The notes under the pieces: generated by a model | The model's database searches: none | Told to the model about the DNA's origin: nothing | The model's input: the letters and a program-made list of their open reading frames with translations, nothing else | Made by a program: the position numbers and the translations under genes | In this document: piece after piece, positions 1 through 7,207 of the stretch | How positions within the stretch are numbered: position 1 is the stretch's first letter | Layout: each line of letters starts with the position of its first letter | From: Anaerolineales bacterium | Lineage (GTDB): Bacteria > Chloroflexota > Anaerolineae > Anaerolineales > E44-bin32 | DNA length: 11,713 nt | Direction of reading: 5' to 3' | Assembly: GCA_030606845.1 (NCBI GenBank) | Contig: JAUWFP010000043.1 | Location: 1 to 11,713 of the forward strand

Positions 1-8
1 AGATAAGC

Positions 9-46
9 AAAAAGGAGCTGCCTAAACCTTCTTTTTAGACAGCCCC
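9..46 (-). terminator. Intrinsic terminator of the sugar kinase gene
   Basis: Read on the minus strand, an imperfect stem pairs 34-46 with 14-26 (11 of 13 pairs, 7-base loop) and is followed directly by a run of five T (9-13). It lies about 85 bases past the kinase stop codon and points the right way to end its transcript. A stem plus U-tract in the correct orientation is strong evidence, although the stem has two mismatches. Confidence 0.75.
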
Positions 47-88
47 AATGCTTTAAAGATAGGGCTCTAAGAGGTGTGATTCGGGATT

Positions 89-109
89 CCCTGGCCTAGC
101 CCGCCAGGG
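89..109. repeat. Small GC-rich inverted repeat
   Basis: CCCTGGC (89-95) and GCCAGGG (103-109) form a perfect 7-base inverted repeat with a 7-base loop. An overlapping shorter pair, CCGCC/GGCGG, lies beside it. It sits between the kinase stop codon and its terminator. It may be an interspersed repeat unit or an extra 3' stem protecting the mRNA. The sequence alone does not decide. Confidence 0.4.
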
Positions 110-130
110 CAGGCGGACTGGGGATAAGGA

Positions 131-1657
131 TTAGAGCTTAGCAAGCTGATCGTATATTGGCTCTAGCGCAGAATAGGTCGCTTCGAAGACCTCGTAAATT
201 TTATCGTATGCCGCCTTTTCTTCCGGCTGAACTTCAAAGACGGAAGCAATCGGGGTTAATTTTTCCGCGATCGTAAAATCTGGAAATAATCCTACACCAA
301 CGCCACCGGCGATTGCAGCACCCAGTGATGTGGCTTCTTCTAACATAGCAAGCCGTATGACATTGACTCCATACACGTTCGCCATAATCTGGTTCCATAA
401 TCGGCTTTGTGCACCTCCACCGATCACCCGCATTGCATCGATCTTGGCGCCTTGGTTCTGAAAAGCTTCCAGGATAACCCGTAGGTTTAAAGCAATCCCT
501 TCTAAAACGGCACGGATCATATCAGAGCGTGTGTGAGTCATCGTTAGTCCCACAAACGCTCCCCTGGCGTTCGGGTTCCAGCGCGGGCTTCTTTCACCTA
601 AAAGGTAGGGCAGGAAAATTAGTCCCCGCGCGCCCGTAGGAGACTGCTTCGCCTGTAGGTTCATCAATTCATAAGGGTTTATGCCGATCTGGTTGGCTGA
701 CTTGACCTCCAATGAACATAACTGGTCGCGAGTCCACTGGTAGGACCCTCCGGCCGTCTGCATGGCACCGGTGGGGGTGAAGAGGTCAGGAACTAGATGA
801 GCCCAGTTGAACGTACGCAATTCCGGATCGTAAATGGGCTTACTGGTGGCAAGCCCAATCCAGGAAGAAGAACCAATGTAGTTGTATGCCATGCCTTCTC
901 GAATTACACCCGCCCCAGTTGCCGCGCAAGAACCGTCACCACCCCCAATAACAACTGGCGTACCAGCAGTAATGCCAATATCTTCAGAAACTTTACTCAT
1001 CACCTCGCCAACGACGTCACTAGATAGATGGATCACGGGCAGTTTTGCAGGATCTAAGTGTAATGCTTGTAGTATGTCCTCAGACCATTCAGCCTGCTCG
1101 AGATTGTATAAATTCATTCCCCCAGCATCCGAGCGGTCGGTGACGAAGTTGCCGGTTAAGCGAGCTACGATTGAATCCTTAGCGTGCAGGAATTTATAAG
1201 TTTCATTGTAAATATCAGGCTGGTGATCGCGCACCCATAGTATCTTCGATGCCGAGTAAGAAGGACTGAGACGATGTCCGGTGATGCGGTACACCTCCTG
1301 TGGACTGATTTGCTCCGCCATCCACCTAGCCTGTTCGACGGAACGTTGATCTGCCCAGATAATTGCATCTCTGATTGGATGTCCCCTCTGGTCGACAGGA
1401 ACGCAACCCATCATCTGTCCGCTAAAGACTACACATGCAATTTCATCCCGACCTATACTAGATATCCGCAAGAGTTCCTGGGTTGTCGCACAGACAGCCT
1501 CCCACCAGTCCTCCGGGTTTTGTTCTGCCCATCCAACCTGCTCGTACTTGGTCGCATACCCGTGGAAAGTGCTGTTAACCAGAGAGCCTTGATCATCGTA
1601 AAGCGTAGCTTTGTTACCTGTTGTGCCCAGGTCATGAGCTAAAATGTATCTTTTCAT
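131..1657 (-). CDS. xylB: FGGY-family sugar kinase, xylulokinase-like
   Basis: This is an intact 508-residue kinase predicted to phosphorylate a sugar or polyol with ATP in the cytoplasm, feeding it to central metabolism. The N-terminal phosphate-binding motif DLGTTGNK is at 9-16, the substrate-side SGQMMG at 79-84, WAD at 101-103, and the catalytic Asp is D241 in GGGDGS. The C-terminal ATP-binding GGGAQS is at 413-418. Length and domain order match FGGY kinases. D-xylulose is the usual call, but the His of the common xylulokinase GQMHG motif is Met83 here, so another ketose or polyol is possible. The start MKRYILAHDLG fits the family, though its GAGG ribosome site is unusually close to the ATG. 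An ABC sugar-binding remnant upstream on the same strand supports a sugar-uptake operon. Confidence 0.9.
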   Translation of the reverse strand: MKRYILAHDLGTTGNKATLYDDQGSLVNSTFHGYATKYEQVGWAEQNPEDWWEAVCATTQELLRISSIGRDEIACVVFSGQMMGCVPVDQRGHPIRDAIIWADQRSVEQARWMAEQISPQEVYRITGHRLSPSYSASKILWVRDHQPDIYNETYKFLHAKDSIVARLTGNFVTDRSDAGGMNLYNLEQAEWSEDILQALHLDPAKLPVIHLSSDVVGEVMSKVSEDIGITAGTPVVIGGGDGSCAATGAGVIREGMAYNYIGSSSWIGLATSKPIYDPELRTFNWAHLVPDLFTPTGAMQTAGGSYQWTRDQLCSLEVKSANQIGINPYELMNLQAKQSPTGARGLIFLPYLLGERSPRWNPNARGAFVGLTMTHTRSDMIRAVLEGIALNLRVILEAFQNQGAKIDAMRVIGGGAQSRLWNQIMANVYGVNVIRLAMLEEATSLGAAIAGGVGVGLFPDFTIAEKLTPIASVFEVQPEEKAAYDKIYEVFEATYSALEPIYDQLAKL

Positions 1658-1695
1658 TCCCTCTTTCGTATTAACCTCATGTTAGATTAGATATA

Positions 1696-1732
1696 GCGGG
1701 GCTTTCGGACCGAAGCTTGCCAAAATCCCCGC
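1696..1732 (-). promoter_or_regulatory. Intergenic stem-loop between sugar-binding remnant and kinase
   Basis: GCGGGG (1696-1701) pairs perfectly with CCCCGC (1727-1732). A nested inverted repeat, TTCGG-A-CCGAA (1704-1714), lies inside. No U-tract follows on the minus strand, so it is not an obvious terminator. Stem-loops after the highly expressed binding-protein gene of sugar ABC operons commonly stabilise the upstream mRNA or reduce downstream expression. That role is inferred from position. Confidence 0.5.
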
Positions 1733-1758
1733 ATTACTTGTATCGGCCGGTCAGATTG

Positions 1759-2016
1759 TTAATCCATGCCCATCATCTTGCGATAGAACTCAATCTGCGA
1801 TTCGCGACCGAGCCGGTTTGTTATCGCTTCCCATTCATCGTAAATCGTCTGTAGTGCTTCTGCTGGGTCCATCTCCCCGGTAATCGCGGAGCTGACATAG
1901 ATGTCGAGTACGGTGTCCACGTACTCCGGCTTACCCGGAATACGGAGATCGATTAGTACATTTGGATTCTCCATGTCGGCTCGCAGTATCGAAGAGGATC
2001 GACTGAAGAGACTCAT
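1759..2016 (-). pseudogene. C-terminal remnant of an ABC sugar-binding protein
   Basis: The 85-residue open frame matches the last part of family-1 extracellular solute-binding proteins: a YVDTVLDIYVSSAITGEMDPAEAL segment followed by a W-E-x-I-T and Gly-Arg-x-x-Gln ending, typical of sugar-specific members of 400-450 residues. There is no signal peptide or lipobox and most of the ligand-binding body is missing. The frame is closed by a TAA seven codons before the apparent ATG. It therefore looks like a decayed 3' end, not a small gene. It lies about 100 bases upstream of the sugar kinase in the same direction, so the pair is what remains of a sugar uptake and phosphorylation operon. The family is clear; the sugar cannot be read from this piece. 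Confidence 0.7.
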
Positions 2017-2133
2017 GATCCTAACCAGCCTTAGTTATCCGGGCTTCAACAAAGTCATTCTGTAAGAGTGTACACCTGTGAAATACCGCGAAACCACGGA
2101 TGTCCTAATTATTCGAATAGGATTCCAAATATT

Positions 2134-2162
2134 AAGATAATATCCTAAACAATGGTTGTCAA
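2134..2162 (-). promoter_or_regulatory. Possible minus-strand promoter toward the sugar genes
   Basis: On the minus strand there is a perfect -35 TTGACA (2157-2162), a 17-base spacer and a 4-of-6 -10 TATCTT (2134-2139). It points at the sugar-binding remnant and kinase. The palindrome TATTCGAATA lies just downstream of the -10 and could be an operator. AT-rich DNA gives false matches, so this is tentative. Confidence 0.3.
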
Positions 2163-2400
2163 GGAGCTGGGGAACCAATGTTATCTAAATTTTAAAAGTG
2201 GACAGTTTAAACTTCGTAGATTCAACTCACAAGTGCAACACAAAAGACTGAAGGCGAAATACTTGGCATCAGTCCCTCGTCGCATCGTAGGGTGATTCGT
2301 TATACAATCCAAGGCAGAAAATAGAACCGAATTGGCATAGAGAGAAGTTAAGCATTGTTACCTGCCTACTACAATGATCCGTGCTATGCCTTCAACTAGC

Positions 2401-2405
2401 AGGGA
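2401..2405 (+). promoter_or_regulatory. Ribosome binding site choosing the start at 2414
   Basis: AGGGA lies 8 bases before the ATG at 2414. The longer open frame begins at a GTG at 2381 with no purine-rich site, and its extra 11 residues do not resemble the family. MalT-type proteins usually begin just before the PLLQTKLYIP segment, which fits the ATG at 2414. Confidence 0.55.
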
Positions 2406-2413
2406 CAAAATGC

Positions 2414-3211
2414 ATGACCCCCCCACTCCTGCAAACCAAACTCTACATCCCCCAACTACCGTCAACAATTGTTGCGCGCCCCCGCCTGATCGAACTTCTT
2501 GATCAAGGGATGCGCCAAAGCCATAAATTGGTGCTCATCTCCGCCCCGGCTGGGTTTGGCAAGACCACGCTGGTGAGCGAGTGGACACAAAGCAGCGATC
2601 AACCCATTGCATGGCTATCGTTGGATGAAGGCGATAAAGATCCCGCTCGTTTCTGGGCTCATTTAATCGCAGCTTTACAAACGATCTTCGAAGATGTCGG
2701 AGAAGCCGCATTGGCAGCGCTCCAATCCCCCCAACTACCCCCCATTGAGACGCTTATTGCTGGTTTAATCAACGAAATCGCTGCAATACAGGATCCCTCT
2801 CCAAAGAGCTCAGTGCCTGGCTTCTCTCTTGTCATCGACGATTTCCATGTGATTACCAATCAGCAGATCAACGATGCTCTCGCTTTCTTGCTGGATAACC
2901 TGCCGTCGCAAATGCACTTGGTCCTTTCCGGCCGGGCTGATCCACTTCTGCCCCTGGCCCGTCTGCGCGGTCGGGGACAACTGACTGAGATACGAGCCGC
3001 TGACTTGCGCTTTATACCTGACGAAGCGGTTGCTTTTCTAAATGATGTGATGGGACTGGGACTATCAGCAGAGGATATCACTACTCTGGATGCCCGTACG
3101 GAGGGCTGGATCGCAGGTCTGCAGGTTATCGTCCATCGCGTATGCTTCCGCGGCAAGCAGGAGCGCCAATACAGGCTGTACTTCCTGCTGTTCAATCGCT
3201 TTCATGGATAA
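2414..3211 (+). pseudogene. Truncated MalT-type LuxR regulator (ATPase N-terminus only)
   Basis: The real homologous part is about the first 235 residues of a large ATP-dependent LuxR/MalT activator, normally 850-900 residues. It opens with PLLQTKLYIP, followed by a Walker A (SAPAGFGKTT), a Walker B (LVIDDFH), an LSGRADP sensor segment and the typical ARTEGWIAGLQ. At that point (CTGCAG, 3119-3124) homology stops. The remaining residues are the antisense of the neighbouring TIR gene. The TPR-like sensor region and the C-terminal LuxR helix-turn-helix are absent, so it cannot act as a DNA-binding activator. Intact members activate genes such as maltose operons on binding an inducer and ATP. Family assignment is secure; the target is unknown. 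Confidence 0.85.
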
Positions 3212-4075
3212 AGCCCGGGACAGGGCAATCGTTGATTGTCGATCGGCCTCATCACGCTGCACTTCTGCCTCTACCTGCGCCGTCGCCCTGGCATTGGCTT
3301 CGGCCACTGCTTCCGCTTCTGCAGTCGCACGCGTATCAGCCTCGGCGAGGGCCACCGCCTCCGCTGTGGAACGAATATCTCCTTCACTCACGGCCAAATT
3401 ACGCTGTGTCCAAGCCAGAATACCTAAGGCAATGGCAATCACCATTCCAGCTAAAATGGCTCCCATGGTGATATGCTGTCTTCGCGTCGACGCTGAGCGG
3501 CTGGCCAGAATGTATTGTGTATGAAGGGCAGTCGGTTGGGGGTCTTTCTCCGCTGCTCGCGCCAACCAGTCCTCTCCATCCCGCAAATCTCCACCACGCA
3601 GCAAGAAGCCGCTATCTTGTCCCTTGCGTTCCCATTCCAACGCCCTGTTCTGGTAGCGCGTGTGCTCCTTTACCCATGCCTGGTCGACTTGTATGGCTCT
3701 AATCAGATCTTGAATGGCATCCCGGTAGTCCTGGTCTTCTTCTTTAAAGAAAATCCAGTTCAACGCAGCCAGTTGGGACGGTACGCTTTGGGCGTCGATA
3801 TCGTTGATGACGATGGGGATAAGGCGCTTATTGTGTTTGGCAGCATGCGCAATTTCCATGTTGCATATTTCAGAATTTATTGACGTTAGGCTGATGATGA
3901 ATATGAAGGTGTCCGTTTGCTCGATAGCCTCATATACCTCAGCCAGCCAATCTGCGCTGGGCGGGATATCCTGCCAGTCGATCCAGGTTTCGAGATCGTT
4001 ATCCGCTAATGCACTGTGAAGCAATCGCGCAAAGGCAATATCTTTGCGGGAGTAGGAGATGAAGACGTCGGACAT
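3065..4075 (-). CDS. TIR domain - transmembrane - coiled-coil protein, C-terminally truncated
   Basis: The TIR domain spans about residues 1-130 and opens with DVFISYSRKD. It carries SEICNMEI (68-75), where E74 is in the position of the catalytic glutamate of NAD-cleaving TIR domains. A single membrane helix follows at about 203-223, then an Ala/Glu-rich coiled coil with repeated AxATAEA-like units (235-285). The SRALSMKAIEQQ...LALLLAAEAYAMDD segment (286-316) normally leads into WD40 repeats in full-length relatives. Here true homology ends at L318-Q319 (CTG CAG); the last 17 residues are antisense to the MalT-like gene. The start is supported by GAGGA about 6 bases upstream. TIR proteins of this kind are usually immune NADases or signalling adaptors. 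Without its sensor end this copy is probably inactive or unregulated. Confidence 0.8.
   Translation of the reverse strand: MSDVFISYSRKDIAFARLLHSALADNDLETWIDWQDIPPSADWLAEVYEAIEQTDTFIFIISLTSINSEICNMEIAHAAKHNKRLIPIVINDIDAQSVPSQLAALNWIFFKEEDQDYRDAIQDLIRAIQVDQAWVKEHTRYQNRALEWERKGQDSGFLLRGGDLRDGEDWLARAAEKDPQPTALHTQYILASRSASTRRQHITMGAILAGMVIAIALGILAWTQRNLAVSEGDIRSTAEAVALAEADTRATAEAEAVAEANARATAQVEAEVQRDEADRQSTIALSRALSMKAIEQQEVQPVLALLLAAEAYAMDDNLQTCDPALRTGIQSSDILC
3119..3124. other. Recombination junction CTGCAG joining two truncated genes
   Basis: Homology to MalT-like proteins ends at GLQ (ggt ctg cag) on the plus strand, and homology to TIR-WD40 proteins ends at NLQ (aac ctg cag) on the minus strand. 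Both Leu-Gln codon pairs are the same six bases, because CTGCAG is its own complement. The two gene 5' parts are therefore fused head to head at a 6-base palindrome. It is also a PstI site, so a cloning or assembly chimera must be considered. Confidence 0.75.
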
Positions 4076-4108
4076 GGCGTTTCCTCAATTAGTTTAGTCG
4101 CAATCGGT

Positions 4109-4126
4109 TCTCCTGCCTATAGGAGA
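4109..4126. repeat. Short inverted repeat upstream of the TIR gene
   Basis: TCTCCT (4109-4114) and AGGAGA (4121-4126) form a perfect 6-base inverted repeat with a 6-base loop. It lies 33 bases ahead of the TIR start codon. It could be an operator or a leader hairpin. I saw no confident promoter beside it. Confidence 0.3.
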
Positions 4127-4328
4127 TGTGTCAGCGCGACTGAGTGACGAACCGTAGGACTTTACCACTATCAATTTATGGGGCAAATAACAGGGATATT
4201 CAAAACCGATATGTCAATCATCGCGACTGCTTGTTTCTACCGCCGGGCGAGGGATATCGGCGTGGGCGAAAAGTGGTTCTTCGAACGTAAGCCAAAGCCT
4301 TACTTGGGTGCTGAACGAGCGAGAAACG

Positions 4329-4432
4329 TTTCGGCTTGCTCGACGGCTTCGTAAACCTCCGCCAGCCAATCCGCGCTGTGAGGGATGTCCTGCCAGTCGA
4401 TCCAGGTCTCTAGACTTTTATCCGACAGATCG
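4329..4432 (-). pseudogene. Fragment of a second TIR gene
   Basis: About 34 residues (DKSLETWIDWQDIPHSADWL and the following AEVYEAVEQAETF) match residues 20-57 of the TIR protein encoded at 3065-4075, in the same orientation. Nucleotide identity is about 80 percent, with an identical 20-base core. On both sides the similarity stops, and no signature of the TIR N-terminal strand or catalytic glutamate is present. It is a relic of a tandem duplicate or of a related TIR gene lost by deletion. It ends about 10 bases before the -35 box of the RyR operon, so a TIR gene may once have been divergently paired with that operon. Confidence 0.7.
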
Positions 4433-4441
4433 GTATTCGGA

Positions 4442-4470
4442 TTGCTATACACCAGTATGAATCCTATAAT
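4442..4470 (+). promoter_or_regulatory. Promoter of the AAA-RyR / SLOG / channel operon
   Basis: A perfect -10 TATAAT (4465-4470) is preceded, with a 17-base spacer, by the 4-of-6 -35 box TTGCTA (4442-4447). Predicted transcription starts near 4477, giving a leader of about 75-80 bases before the first gene. This is the best plus-strand promoter match in the window, and it stands exactly where the operon needs one. Confidence 0.6.
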
Positions 4471-4480
4471 GTTTCCATGG

Positions 4481-4497
4481 TTCAATCTGCGATTGAA
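4481..4497. promoter_or_regulatory. Operator-like palindrome at the RyR operon promoter
   Basis: TTCAATC-tgc-GATTGAA is a perfect 7-base inverted repeat with a 3-base centre. It starts 10 bases after the -10 box, around +5 to +21. That position suits a repressor operator or a 5' mRNA hairpin. No regulator gene is adjacent, so the factor is unknown. Confidence 0.45.
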
Positions 4498-4543
4498 GTA
4501 GTAGCTCTAAGTTTAGGCATCGATCTCCGTAACCAAACCCTGG

Positions 4544-4548
4544 GGAGG
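4544..4548 (+). promoter_or_regulatory. Strong ribosome site that favours the start at 4559
   Basis: GGAGG ends only one base before the first ATG (4550) but 10 bases before a second in-frame ATG (4559). The second is the more workable spacing, giving a protein that begins MPVEGKKQK, three residues shorter. Both starts remain possible. Confidence 0.5.
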
Positions 4549-4549
4549 A

Positions 4550-7183
4550 ATGTCCGTTATGCCAGTTGAAGGGAAAAAACAAAAGATAATCGTAGTAACC
4601 GGCGACGTAACCATGGATTGGAACCTGGCTCGCGAACGGGAAGCGGTCAGCGATAGCTGGAGTGTGGACAGCTGCTCCCGAGTCTGGTGGCAGCGCGGCG
4701 GTGCGGCGCTGCAAGCCGATCTGATCGCAGCCGTAGCCGAGTCTCTAAGGATAGATGGGACAACCGATTTCAAGCTTCTACAAACCGCGGCTCCGCTTGA
4801 ACCGGTCCACCACGGCGATCCGCGCTTCAATCATGTCTACACCCTCTGGACCCCTTTTGGCAAAGGTAAAGACATAACCTGGCGGGTAGAGCAGTTCCTC
4901 GGACTGGATGCCTGTTCTGATGCGATTGGCGCCGAAGAAGACGACTGGATGCGAATCGTCGATGATTCAGCTGATGCGGATATCGTCATTCTTGATGACG
5001 CCACTTTAGGATTCCGAGACCGAAGCGACTTATGGCCAGAGGCTATCCGGAACCCGTCACACAATCCCTGGGTTGTACTGAAGATGTCCAAACCTATAGC
5101 ACAGGGGCTGTTATGGGAACATCTGCTTGAGCATTTCGCCGAGAGGTTAATTATAGTCACCACCATTGACGACATTCGACAGACGGAGGTGCAGATCAGC
5201 CGTCAACTTTCATGGGAACGTACAGCCCAAGACGCGGTCTGGGAGCTCACTCACAACCCACGCGTTACCGGCCTCTCGCGCTGCGCACACGTCGTGGTCT
5301 CCTTACACACCGCAGGTTCGATCTTGCTGTCTAATCATCCTGATGGTGACTCGCAGTCCTTTCTCCTCTTCGATCCGCAGGTTATGGAGGGAGAGTGGGA
5401 ACGGAAACATCCAGGTGGCATGTTTGGTTACACCACCTGTCTCGTGGCAGCGATTGCCCGGCAGTTAATGATTGATCAGGAACAGCCAAATATCACTTCC
5501 GGAATCCAATCCGGTATGGCCGTCATGCGGAGGCTGCATTTAATGGGATATGGTATTCCCGGCACAGATCCCAGAATAGCTGAGCTGCGTTTCCCAATAA
5601 AAGGGATTGCCGATGAAATCAGTGCGGAGATTACTCCACTTTCTGTGGCTCAGATTCAAAATCCAATTAAAAACATACTATCTCCTATGGAGCCTGAGGC
5701 GCTGCGTGTGATGCCAGGTTTCTGGACCATCCTTGAGGACCGGTACACAGGCGCGTTGAATGAAACTGCTCAGCGCATAGTGTTGAAAGGTATAGCATCA
5801 GCCTTGCACGATGTGCCGGTCGGCCGCTTTGGAGCGCTCGTAACTGTAGACCGGCGGGAAATCGAAGCACTGCGCAGCATTCGTACGCTGATTTCGGAAT
5901 ACTGCCAACGACCACAGGTGCGTCCGCTTTCGATCGCAGTGTTCGGCCCTCCTGGCTCGGGCAAGTCATTCGGGGTGAAACAGATCGCCAAATCCGCCAG
6001 ACCGGGGGAAATTCAATCCCTTACCTTCAACATCTCCCAATTAAGACATCCCGATGAACTTCTCGACGCACTGCATCAGGTACGAGACGTAGGCCTCTCC
6101 GGCAAAATACCTCTTGTTTTCTGGGATGAATTCGACACATCAATAGATGCCAGACGCCTGGGTTGGCTGCGCTACTTCTTGGCTCCTATGCAAGATGGCA
6201 CCTTCCAGCAGGGCCAGATAAACCATCCGATCGGACGTGCCATATTCGTTTTCGCTGGCGGTACCAGTCATCGCATGGCTGACTTCGGAGCCGATTTGGA
6301 TGAGGTGGAGCGCAGAACTGCCAAGCTGCCGGACTTCATCAGTCGATTAAAAGGCTTCCTGAATGTTCTTGGACCGAATCCCGTCGAGGAAATATCAGAT
6401 CCATATTTCATCATTCGACGAGCAATCATCCTACGTGTACTCTTCGAACTCAACGCTCCAATGATCATCAACGAAGATGGATCCACTAGGCAAGTGCAGA
6501 TCGATCAGGGTATTCTGCGGGCTCTGCTCGAAACAAAGTGCTACAAACATGGCGTGCGATCGATGGAATCGATCCTGGCAATGAGCATGCTGGCAGGAAA
6601 ATCGTCTTTTGAACGCTCAAACCTGCCGCCTGAGGATCAGTTAAACCTGCACGTGGACGGTCGCGATTTCCTCGCAAGAGTGCAGCAGATGGATCTAGAG
6701 GGCGAACTGCTAGAAACGCTCGCAAAGGCTGCGCACGAGGTGTTCTACGACGGGTTGGAAGCGCAAGGCTTCCAATACGGCCCGCAAACCGACCTCAAAC
6801 AAAAGACTCACTCTGCCCTGATACCCTATGAGTCTCTGAGTGAAGAACTGAAAGAATCCAACCGGAGCAATGTGCGCGACATCGCCAATAAATTGGCAGC
6901 CGCCGGGTACGTTATGATACCGGCCCGCAGTAATGAACCGCCCTTCGATTTTCCCGGAACTGATCTCGAGTTCTTGGCATTAAAAGAGCATGAACGCTGG
7001 ATGGCGGCACTGATCTCCGCCGGCTGGCGTCACTCGCACGAAACGGATCGCACCAAGAAAATGCATTCAGCCCTCGTGGATTGGGATGAACTTCCTGAGG
7101 AAGAGAAGGAAAAGGATCGCGAGATGATCCACGGCATCCCTCAGATCCTGGCCAAAGCCGGATATGCAATCGTCAAATCATAG
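4550..7183 (+). CDS. AAA+ ATPase with C-terminal tandem RyR domains
   Basis: This 877-residue (874 from ATG 4559) cytoplasmic protein has three parts. Residues 10-310 begin IIVVTGDVTMDW and end in a GGMFGYTTCLVAAIA segment, faintly like ribokinase/PfkB folds but without the GxGD catalytic Asp; this is a weak call. The AAA+ domain has Walker A GPPGSGKS (466-473) and Walker B VFWDEFD (D526, E527), with a possible sensor at FVFAGGTSH. The C-terminus (about 727-877) holds two RyR repeats: HEVFYDGLEAQGFQYG...KTHSAL, then EHERWMAALISAGW...KMHSALVDWDELPEEEK. RyR repeats are named from ryanodine receptors; in bacteria they occur in signalling and conflict proteins. It is the first gene of a three-gene operon and probably powers or gates the system on ligand binding. 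No membrane segment or signal peptide is visible. Confidence 0.85.
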   Translation: MSVMPVEGKKQKIIVVTGDVTMDWNLAREREAVSDSWSVDSCSRVWWQRGGAALQADLIAAVAESLRIDGTTDFKLLQTAAPLEPVHHGDPRFNHVYTLWTPFGKGKDITWRVEQFLGLDACSDAIGAEEDDWMRIVDDSADADIVILDDATLGFRDRSDLWPEAIRNPSHNPWVVLKMSKPIAQGLLWEHLLEHFAERLIIVTTIDDIRQTEVQISRQLSWERTAQDAVWELTHNPRVTGLSRCAHVVVSLHTAGSILLSNHPDGDSQSFLLFDPQVMEGEWERKHPGGMFGYTTCLVAAIARQLMIDQEQPNITSGIQSGMAVMRRLHLMGYGIPGTDPRIAELRFPIKGIADEISAEITPLSVAQIQNPIKNILSPMEPEALRVMPGFWTILEDRYTGALNETAQRIVLKGIASALHDVPVGRFGALVTVDRREIEALRSIRTLISEYCQRPQVRPLSIAVFGPPGSGKSFGVKQIAKSARPGEIQSLTFNISQLRHPDELLDALHQVRDVGLSGKIPLVFWDEFDTSIDARRLGWLRYFLAPMQDGTFQQGQINHPIGRAIFVFAGGTSHRMADFGADLDEVERRTAKLPDFISRLKGFLNVLGPNPVEEISDPYFIIRRAIILRVLFELNAPMIINEDGSTRQVQIDQGILRALLETKCYKHGVRSMESILAMSMLAGKSSFERSNLPPEDQLNLHVDGRDFLARVQQMDLEGELLETLAKAAHEVFYDGLEAQGFQYGPQTDLKQKTHSALIPYESLSEELKESNRSNVRDIANKLAAAGYVMIPARSNEPPFDFPGTDLEFLALKEHERWMAALISAGWRHSHETDRTKKMHSALVDWDELPEEEKEKDREMIHGIPQILAKAGYAIVKS

Positions 7184-7207
7184 GAAAGTTGTGTAAATCA
7201 GAGACCT

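Larger units (their letters stand above)
2017..2413. other. Gene-poor AT-rich stretch between two broken genes
   Basis: I see no convincing coding frame or RNA gene in these roughly 400 bases. They contain a possible minus-strand promoter (2134-2162), a perfect 10-base palindrome TATTCGAATA (2110-2119) that could be an operator beside it, and the ribosome site of the MalT-like gene (2401-2405). The missing 5' part of the sugar-binding gene is not recognisable here, so the region probably formed by deletion. Confidence 0.5.

Noticed and set aside
882..1199. Plus-strand open frames inside the kinase gene
   Set aside because: They are antisense to a well-conserved kinase, low in complexity and lack ribosome sites or family resemblance.
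2381..2413. GTG start at 2381 for the MalT-like gene
   Set aside because: No ribosome site precedes it and its extra residues do not fit the family. ATG 2414 has AGGGA at 8 bases.
3280..3375. Apparent tandem DNA repeat of gcttctgcagtcgc-like units
   Set aside because: It encodes the Ala/Glu coiled coil of the TIR protein. The units are imperfect and are explained by protein repetition, not by a DNA repeat array.
3090..3524. Plus-strand Ala/Ser-rich open frame opposite the TIR gene
   Set aside because: It mirrors the coiled-coil repeats of the TIR protein on the other strand. The repetitive composition is explained by that gene.
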